From assembly GCA_014529385.2 (NCBI GenBank), contig CM043964.1, positions 136,129,420-136,193,419 on the forward strand: a stretch of DNA of 64,000 nt, in the 5' to 3' direction. Source of the stretch: Adiantum capillus-veneris (Eukaryota > Streptophyta > Polypodiopsida > Polypodiales > Pteridaceae). How positions within the stretch are numbered: the first letter of the stretch is position 1; every line of letters begins with the position of its first letter. Shown here piece by piece: positions 57,157 through 64,000 of the stretch. Made by a program: the position numbers and the translations under genes. Under the pieces are notes generated by a model, which worked only from the letters and a program-made list of their open reading frames with translations, ran no database searches and was not told the DNA's origin.

Positions 57157-58281
57157 CCCTAAGATTTGGAGCGCTTAATGTCTATGATTAATAGCTTGAC
57201 TCACCTAATCCAAAGGGATGGGTTGGGGCTTTTGGCTCCTTTATTGGTCAAGTTGATACAAGTTATAATATTACTAGCTTGATCCACCCAATCCAAAGGG
57301 ATGGGTTGGGGCTCTCAGCTCCTAAATTGATCAAGTACCTACATGCTTACATATAATCCCTATATTGTAATCATTATCCACCCTCAAGCAGGTGTGGAAT
57401 TTCAAGTGGTTTTTATCTTGCAAGATCGGAATATGGTATAGTAACCACGACGACGACATAGTTCACAAAATTGAGGTGTCACATCAACCAGAAGCATGAG
57501 ATGACAGATATGTAGTTTTCGTAATATCATACTCTCCTCTCGGGAGGACCCCTTTTTCAAACAACAATTGGGTATTATCACATATAAACCTTGATCAACA
57601 CATTACAAATGGGTATTCACGCATCTAAACGATACTTTCCTCCTTGGAGGACCCCTTTATCATACAACAAGTGGATACTGTTACATCTACACTCTGTTGA
57701 ACACATTAATAATGGGTATGCGCACAACTAAACCCTTTTTAACACAGTACAAGTGAATGAGCTATAAACATGGAAATGTTTAAGAAGCATTTACTACAAT
57801 TGGTGGGGGATTGGTTCACTTGGTGGACCATCCTCCACCAAGTGGATCTCTCCTCTGGGATGGGGGAGGGCCACACACACACACACACACACATTATCAC
57901 TTGGAATGTATTATATTAATTCGTACACACAAACTTCTTGCCATAGTAAACCCTTGTATACATATGATAGCATGGGTATCCTCACCACACAGCATAGTGG
58001 TACTATTTGATCTCCTTATCCACTGATTTCAATCTCGCACACGGATGCATGCCTACATCTTTCAGAGTGGCCTCTGGCAACACTATCATCTCTTGAGCAG
58101 GTAATAGACTTGACCTAATAAGCTCCTAGGCAAGCCTAACTTGGATATACATAAGTGAGGGAATACATGCACACATGGGTTGATCAAGATTGACCTTCCT
58201 TTTTTAGAAATGAAATCCTTTTATCATTCGAGGCAAAGGCCTTTATATCTGGGTGCCTAGAAACAGATTCACACACTCACT

Positions 58282-58284
<3 letters not shown>

Positions 58285-58354
<70 letters not shown>
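58285..58354. repeat. (CA)n microsatellite
   Basis: CA run of about 70 bp. Confidence 0.97.
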
Positions 58355-58356
<2 letters not shown>

Positions 58357-59017
58357 TTTCACTAATATAGAAAACTCACATTGCATGCTCAAGAACCTTG
58401 GAGCCAATTAATTGATCCACATGCACACACATGTGAAAGTGGCTTGGTTTGCTGCTACTGTAGATATTGCCGTTGTGATCTCCTTGGATGGGAGTGTCTT
58501 GTCCGATGTAGCCATAATCTTTTTCTTTTTTGATTGCCATTTGTAGCATTGATTTGGATGCGTTTGGAGGTTTATGGATTCTTCTTTGGTTGTTTTTGTG
58601 GTTCTTTTGATCGGCACCCATATAGATCGATTTGTCAATGTCGGATTTAGGGATTGTCTGGCTTCTTGTGTTGCTTGTACTGAAGGGATTTCCTGTAGCA
58701 TCGCTTTGGGGATCCAAATGCGTGTCTCATGTAGTTGGCGATTGAGCATGTTTTACGGTATCCAGATCTATTTTATGGCCCTGTTCGGTGTTTGTTTAAC
58801 ATTGTTTTTTGGAGGTCGTCTACTATTGCACTGTGGTTTGTAGGCTCGTTCACTTCCATCCTTCCATACCCATACCTATTTTTTGCGTATCATTAACCTT
58901 GATGTATTCATTGTCGCCTGTGGTGTCTCATTTTTTGAGTGAGAACGGTGGGCGGTTTCTTGGTTCTCCTTCGTAGGTATCTTTTGCTGGTTAAGTGGCA
59001 CCCATCTTTTTTGCTCT

Positions 59018-59470
59018 TTATCCTTTATCAAGTGATTGTGGCGCCATTATCTGGTTGTTCAAGGTTGGTTGAGCAAATGCTACCACCTGGTGTTGTTGTG
59101 CTTGTTGAATTTTGACCGTATTCAAACTCCAATCTATCTGCACATTATACTCTTTCTGCCATGGTTGTCCCAACATCATTGGATGTAGTGTGCTTGAATA
59201 CTCAACCACATAAAACTTGTGGGGATAAACATATTGATGTATTTGTACAGGCAATATTGTCCAGCCCAACATGCTTAATGAATGTGATGTACTGCTTTCC
59301 AGTGCTTGTTGAGTAGGATGGAGTTGTTCTTCAAGCTTGAGCTGTTTATAAAATTTGCCAGAAATCAAATTTGCTTGAGCTCCTGAATCAAGCAATGCCA
59401 TCAAGTCAACTTGGTTGCTACCCACTTTGACTGCGATTATGGGGATCCATTGTGCCATCATTAAATTCAT
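59018..59470 (-). pseudogene. Retropepsin-domain frame downstream of a gypsy integrase
   Basis: The 150-codon frame reads WIPIIAVKVGSNQVDLMALL, then DSGAQANLIS, the active-site triplet of a retroviral-type aspartic protease. Later comes HPMMLGQPWQKEYNVQIDW, the usual second conserved part (LGxPWL...IDW). It starts three bases after the stop codon of the integrase frame above it and in the same frame, so a single TGA separates them. In gypsy elements the protease is normally upstream of the reverse transcriptase, so this order (integrase, then protease) is odd. No further pol domains follow. Confidence 0.75.
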
Positions 59471-59473
59471 TAA

Positions 59474-60205
59474 TCAAATAGCATTTATTCGCAACGGTGA
59501 TTCCATTTGTTGTTGTTGTCGTAGAAGCCTTCTTTTTGCAATGCGTTCTTTTGCTTCTGCTTGTGCTTCTTCTCTTACCCTCTGTTTCTCCTTTGTTCGT
59601 TGTTTTTCATGATGGATTTGTTGAAGCATATCTTGTGTTAGTGGTAAATGATACTTTTTTAGCCGACACCCACTAATCCAATTTGGCATTTTTTCAGCTT
59701 CCAATGTTGCAAGTTTGACGGTTCCGCTTTGTGATAATTCAATAATCACAAAGGGTCCCATCCCTCGCTTTTTAAGTTTTTTGGCATGTTGCTTCAAAGT
59801 GTAAACAAGTACATAATCACCTGTTTTAAACTCCTTCCTGCGCACATGCTTGTCAAAAAACTCCTTTTGTCTTCTCTTTTGAGCATAGATCGGAGCTACA
59901 GCTCTCAGTCGAAGTTCATCTAGCTTTTCAAGATCATCTATTCTTGAAGAGAGTTCATGCCCTGTCCATTCTAAGCGTTTTGCCACTCGTAGAGTTGGAA
60001 TCAAAAACTCTATGTGCAATATAGCGTTTAGACCAAACACCATGTTGTACGGTGTTGTTCCAATCGATGTTTTATAAGCTACCCTGTATGCCCATAGTGT
60101 TGAGTGTAATTGTTGATCCCAGTCTACCCTTGATTCTGATACAATTTTAGTCAAAACGGTGCATAGGGTTTTATTTGTGGCCTCAGCCTGTTCATTTGCT
60201 TGTTG
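59474..60205 (-). pseudogene. Ty3/gypsy integrase C-terminal part, cut by an LTR-like insertion
   Basis: It reads QANEQAEATNKTLC across the break point, then RVDWDQQLHSTLWAYRVAYK, TSIGTTPYNMVFGLNAILHI and YAQKRRQKEFFDKHVRRKEF. KTGDYVLVYTLKQ and KRGMGPFVIIELSQSGTVKL follow, then a Lys/Glu/Arg/Gln-rich tail. Upstream of NEQAEA the coding sequence is replaced at 60205/60206 by copy 3 of the LTR-like family. The remaining frame is open for 226 codons. Confidence 0.85.
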
Positions 60206-60825
60206 TCATAAAATCTAATATCTGACCAACCCAAATGATTTTCTCATATTAAACTGATCATTTAATGTGGGAGAATAAACGGGAACAAGGGTTAAGATAT
60301 AGATGATCTTATAGATCTATTTAAGCACGGGGCCAATGGTAAAGGGGCCCATATGAGAAAAGGTCTATCAAAGAGAAAGGTTAACTAATGGAGCAAAATA
60401 CCTTAGGGTTGTCTTCATTAAAGCCTCCAAAGGTAAGTGTTAAAAGCTTTAGCACATAGTCTTTAAAATTTTACTCTTTAGTCACTAAAGTCCAAGCAGG
60501 CAAGGGGGTAGCTTGCTTAAGCTAGGGTTGTGCTTAAGCAGGGGGGCTGCCTGCTTACCAAGTTCAAAATACTTGCTATTCAAGAGGGGGTGAGCCCTAC
60601 AAAGGGGGGGGGGGGGGTAGATAGTAAGTGAGCACCTCACCAAGGACCCATACCCTTATGAAAGGAAAGGGGCCACTTGTCAAGTGTAGAGACACACTAC
60701 TCAAGCAGGTAGGGGGTGTGCTTAAGCAGGGGCTGTGCTTAAGCAAGGGGGGTGCTAGCTTAGCCTCACAAAGAGAAAGAAGGACACTTGTCAAGAGGCT
60801 ACACACCTTGCCCCAATGGGAGCCC

Positions 60826-60860
<35 letters not shown>

Positions 60861-61647
60861 GAGTCTCCCACAAGCTCTCTCTCATTCATTCTTCCCTTCA
60901 CACACTCTTGTGAAGCAAGGATTCCATCTCCTTCTCCAAGCTTGAGAAGTTGAGTGCCTACTACCACAAGCTCTTGGCTATGGATGCAAATCCACACAAG
61001 AGAATGCTTATGCTTGCTTACCAATCTCTCTAATCTCCATTAACTCTATGCTAAGCTATGCTACAAGAGCTATGAGTGATTATGTGCAAGGGGTTATTTC
61101 TTTCTAGTAGAGCTACTTCTACTTCTCTCTTCTTCCTCACTCCCTGCTAGCTCTCCTCACCTTTCATGGTGTTTGAGGTCTTGGGATTGAGGCTGGGCAT
61201 TTTTCAAGCTCATGCTAATCATGTTTATTGTTGTAGTTATGTAAATGCTTGGTGAGTGAAGCTTACCATCTTCATCTCATCAAGAAGGTCTCAAGGAACA
61301 CAAACAGTTGTATTGTAAACAAGTCTTCCGTCATGGAAGAATCTATAATACAAATGCCTATTGGAGGGGGGACCGGCTCCAACTAATCCGGTCCTCTGTG
61401 CGCTCCTTGCCGCACTGTCAAAGCAAGGGACTTGCCAATACACCGTGTGCGAGCCACAAACGGCTCCAAGCACACAACAAGCATAAACTAGCAAGCTCAA
61501 GAAAACAAAGGGTGTGTCACTCACCGCTCTACGCTCGCCTTCGTGGTGGATTCCTCGCCGCGATGAAGAAGAAGCTGCAGTCGTGCCGTGCTCAACCGCT
61601 TCGCCGCCGTCGTGCCTTCGTAATGCTCGATCGCACACACACTCTCC

Positions 61648-61681
<34 letters not shown>

Positions 61682-61980
61682 AGGAGGTGAAGAAGAAGAA
61701 GATGGAGATGGAGATGGAGCAAGAGCACTCTTCAATTGCACAAATGAGAGAATGAGTAAAAATTAGGTTTAGTTGGCTTTTATAGGAGCTCACCCCATTC
61801 ACACTTGGGCGCCCATGCTTAACCAACTAATCCCTTGAATGTCCAAGTTAAAGTGCGCCTCTCATCGGCGATCACTCTACCTTTCCCTATTGGTCCGACA
61901 AGCCCGGTACCTGACTCTATCGAATACATAATACGCGTCCATCGTAGGTGATGGGTGTCCGTGTGCCGTGAGGGTTAACA
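60206..61980 (-). repeat. LTR-like repeat family, copy 3 (about 1.78 kb, inverted)
   Basis: On the minus strand it starts TGTTAACCCTCACGG and ends TTTTATGACA, giving TG...CA. A candidate TATA box, CCTATAAAAGCC, lies on the minus strand at 61775-61786 and a polypurine tract lies directly before the start. It shares long blocks with copies 1 and 2 (CAAGCTCTTGGCTATGGATG, GCTAGCTCTCC, the near-palindrome at about 60240-60265). It contains CT and G runs and an indel-rich Arg/Glu/His patch at about 61500-61700 with (CT)n-(CA)n. It interrupts a gypsy integrase, so it is a 3' LTR of an element extending right, or a solo LTR. Confidence 0.65.
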
Positions 61981-61994
61981 TGCCCCCCTTCCTG
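61981..61994 (-). promoter_or_regulatory. Candidate polypurine tract
   Basis: The minus strand reads GGAAGGGGGGCA next to TGTTAACCC. Upstream codons read ED then GIYIRKGGM, and a parallel frame reads LPRTESTSGRG, similar to the 3' end of some gypsy coding regions. Confidence 0.5.
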
Positions 61995-64000
61995 ATGTAG
62001 ATTCCGTCCTCGGAAGCTATTGAGTTGAAGCTGGTTCGTCGAGGTGGAAGAGAATTTGAGATGAATGTCCTTAGCCTTCTTCAGTCACTGCAAAATCAAA
62101 CAACATTGGCACAGTAATTGCATTCTCTTAAAAAGCATATGCAGTTTTAGATAGAAAAATTGATTGGTAAAAGAATTTCAAACAATTTGTTAGCAATGAA
62201 CATTAAATTGCAATGTAATCAAATGCATAAACAGATGTAAAGGCAAAAAATTAAACAAGTCTGGGGTCGCTAATTTGACGGTTGAAAAGCACTAGAGATC
62301 GAATATTAATACCATGGGCAAGCTTCTTAATTTTCTGTGGTCAATTAAGTTGTTTAATCGCGAGAGCCAAGTATTCATGTTCAAGGGCTGACTAGAGGCT
62401 ATATCTAGAAAACCTTGTAGTTAAGCTACCATAAAAGGAATTTCTCATGAAATCATCACCTGACTGATTACTTTTTTCTTTGACCCCCCAAGGTCTTTTC
62501 ACATTGATTCAATTTTGAAGTGGGTGCTTATTTTGTATGCCTTGGGTTTTTTGCTTTTCAAGGAAAAGCGCCCACACTGGGAACCTCTAGGGCTCTAGTA
62601 CCATAGGCGATACATGTGAGTGAAGTACCAAATCAAGCTGAGATTTCTCTTCCAGCTTAAAATTTTACATTGTGGCACTTTGATTTTTTGTTTGTTCATT
62701 TTCACCATTTTAATTTTGTAACTTTGGGGGGTCATATAACACTGTTACCCTCCCCAGGCTCATCACATTAGTAAACTCCCTTTATAATACTTACGCTAAA
62801 GGTCAATAGGGTTAAGCCCACTAGAAAGCCCTAGTACATTTCATACAATGCTGCCTAAATCGGATTAAGAACCTAAGTAACCATTGTTTATTAGGAAGGC
62901 ATTCCTCATGGTATTAAGAGAAGATTTCTAATACCTAGCTTGGTCAAACTAGCTTAGTCGGACTGCTTGATTTTTACACCTAAACAAGTGATTATGACAA
63001 AAGATTGCATTGAATTAAATGTTTGATACTAAGCAAATGCGCTGAATATTATGCTACCAATCACAATCAAAGCAGACAAACATAGATGCAAAAAGATAAC
63101 GGCAATGCTAATGGACAAGAAACACCTGTTTGTGTTGATGGTCGCGCTTGATTTGAAGTGTGAACGAGAGAAAGATTCCATGAAGGTCCAAATCCTAACC
63201 ACAGCAACACGCTCCTGTACACACTAGGAAACAAAAACAATACCTCCAGGAGGCACATTAGTGGGAAAAGAGATCTTTGCTAATCACTCAACTCTAAAAC
63301 AGAAACACTCCTATCGTACTAATCTTACCTACCCTCCATCACTCAAGTGATGAGGATCAAAGGTGTTTTATGGCATAGGTTTCTGTTTCACTGTACCAGA
63401 TGTGAATGTGTAGGTCTGAGTCAATGTTTTGACTTTAATGTGCATACTCGTTTGCTAATTGCTCTTGCTCTTTTTTTTTTTTTTTTTGTGAGTATAAAGC
63501 TTTATAGGTACATTCCCTAAGATTGGTGATTAAGAGGTCAGGGAAAAAGGATGAGAGGGAAACAAATGAATGATGACTATTAGCAAACACTCCCCCCTTC
63601 CTTGGGTAGATCATACCATTTGAAATGAGCTTGTCACCCTTTGAAACCAATTGTTCCAGTTGGTAATAGGTGAGGATTTTTGCCAGTAGTTTTCTATTAC
63701 CCTAGGTGCCTCGTCAAGTTGCAAGGGTGGTAAGGTACTCTCCCAGGATCAAACTTGAAGTGGTCCATTAGGTGATTCTTGAACACTGGGAGGTGTGGAT
63801 TCTCTTGTAGCTTCATGGAGGTCCACTACTATAGATGGAGGCTGTGTAGAAGCTTTTACCTCTATGGATGTATTACAGGAGGAGCTAGAATCTTCATGGG
63901 ACTCCCCCCTTCCTGAGCTAGGTGGAACAAATCGTTCTTTCTTTGGTACCCAAACTAGCTCGGGAGCGGGTGTGTAGCATTCTGTGATTTTTTCCTTTCC
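61995..64000. other. No gene recognised; possible internal part of a minus-strand LTR element
   Basis: About 2 kb, AT-rich, with a run of 19 T at 63471-63489. If copy 3 is a 3' LTR, this would be the start of that element's internal region. Open frames at 63435-63650 (minus) and 63795-63977 (plus) are unassigned, and the latter reaches the window's end region. Confidence 0.4.

Larger units (their letters stand above)
54831..59017. other. No gene recognised; several short tandem duplications and CA tracts
   Basis: There are no supported genes in about 4.2 kb. It holds two tandem duplications (listed), a short (CA)n at 57872-57893 and a longer one at 58285-58354. GATGGGTTGGGGCT occurs twice near 57220 and 57300, and GGAGGACCCCTTT twice near 57542 and 57641. 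Overlapping minus-strand frames at 58376-58749 are Lys/Thr-rich and unassigned. Confidence 0.5.

Noticed and set aside
58376-58843. Overlapping Lys/Thr-rich and hydrophobic frames as a host gene
   Set aside because: No family resemblance in any of the frames and no splice or promoter context; left as unassigned.
61308-61766. Open frame of 152 codons, Arg/His-rich, as a gene
   Set aside because: It overlaps an equally long minus-strand frame and a (CT)n-(CA)n tract, and lies inside copy 3 of the LTR-like family.

Overview
The window is nuclear DNA of a land plant and consists mostly of transposable elements. Evidence: CACTA, Ty1/copia and Ty3/gypsy remains, a BURP-domain gene (a land-plant family), GT..AG introns of about 75-420 bp, and many long (CA)n and (CT/GA)n tracts. 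A fern-like or other large non-flowering-plant genome would fit the low gene density and the unusual Penelope-like reverse transcriptase, but that is inference. No tRNA, rRNA, CRISPR array or organellar block was recognised.

Layout. 2.1-3.2 kb: copia integrase/RT relic (-). 4.68-5.4 kb: copia LTR, primer-binding site and gag start (+); its zinc knuckle and protease reappear at 15.3-15.8 kb. Between them lies a (CA)n-bounded composite of 8.5 kb (5.47-13.98 kb). It has two 2.3 kb direct repeats around a decayed reverse transcriptase with Penelope-like motifs; this is the least ordinary item in the window. 16.479-19.436 kb: gag-only LTR retrotransposon (-) with 325 bp LTRs and a perfect 5 bp target duplication. 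21.488-29.604 kb: complete-ended CACTA transposon (TSD TGT) carrying a frameshifted tnp2 gene, a second transposon gene and what looks like a captured fragment of a heavy-metal-associated (HMA/HIPP) host gene. 30.4-31.7 kb: gypsy relic in which gag lies directly next to integrase. 35.81-37.09 kb: two inverted copies of a GC-rich hairpin element. 37.306-38.780 kb: the one well-preserved host gene, a two-exon BURP protein (-). 41.8-43.3, 45.8-47.4 and 60.2-62.0 kb: three copies of a long LTR-like repeat family. 47.7-52.2 kb: chromovirus-like gypsy gag-pol (-), damaged. 53.4-54.6 kb: copia gag/protease and gypsy RNase H relics (+). 59.0-60.2 kb: gypsy integrase followed, after one stop codon, by a retropepsin domain. 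The rest holds no gene I can recognise.

The history is one of nesting: copia hosts the Penelope-like composite and probably the gag-only element, and the third LTR-family copy cuts a gypsy integrase. The CACTA element and the BURP gene are the only units with nearly complete gene structures; only the BURP gene looks functional.
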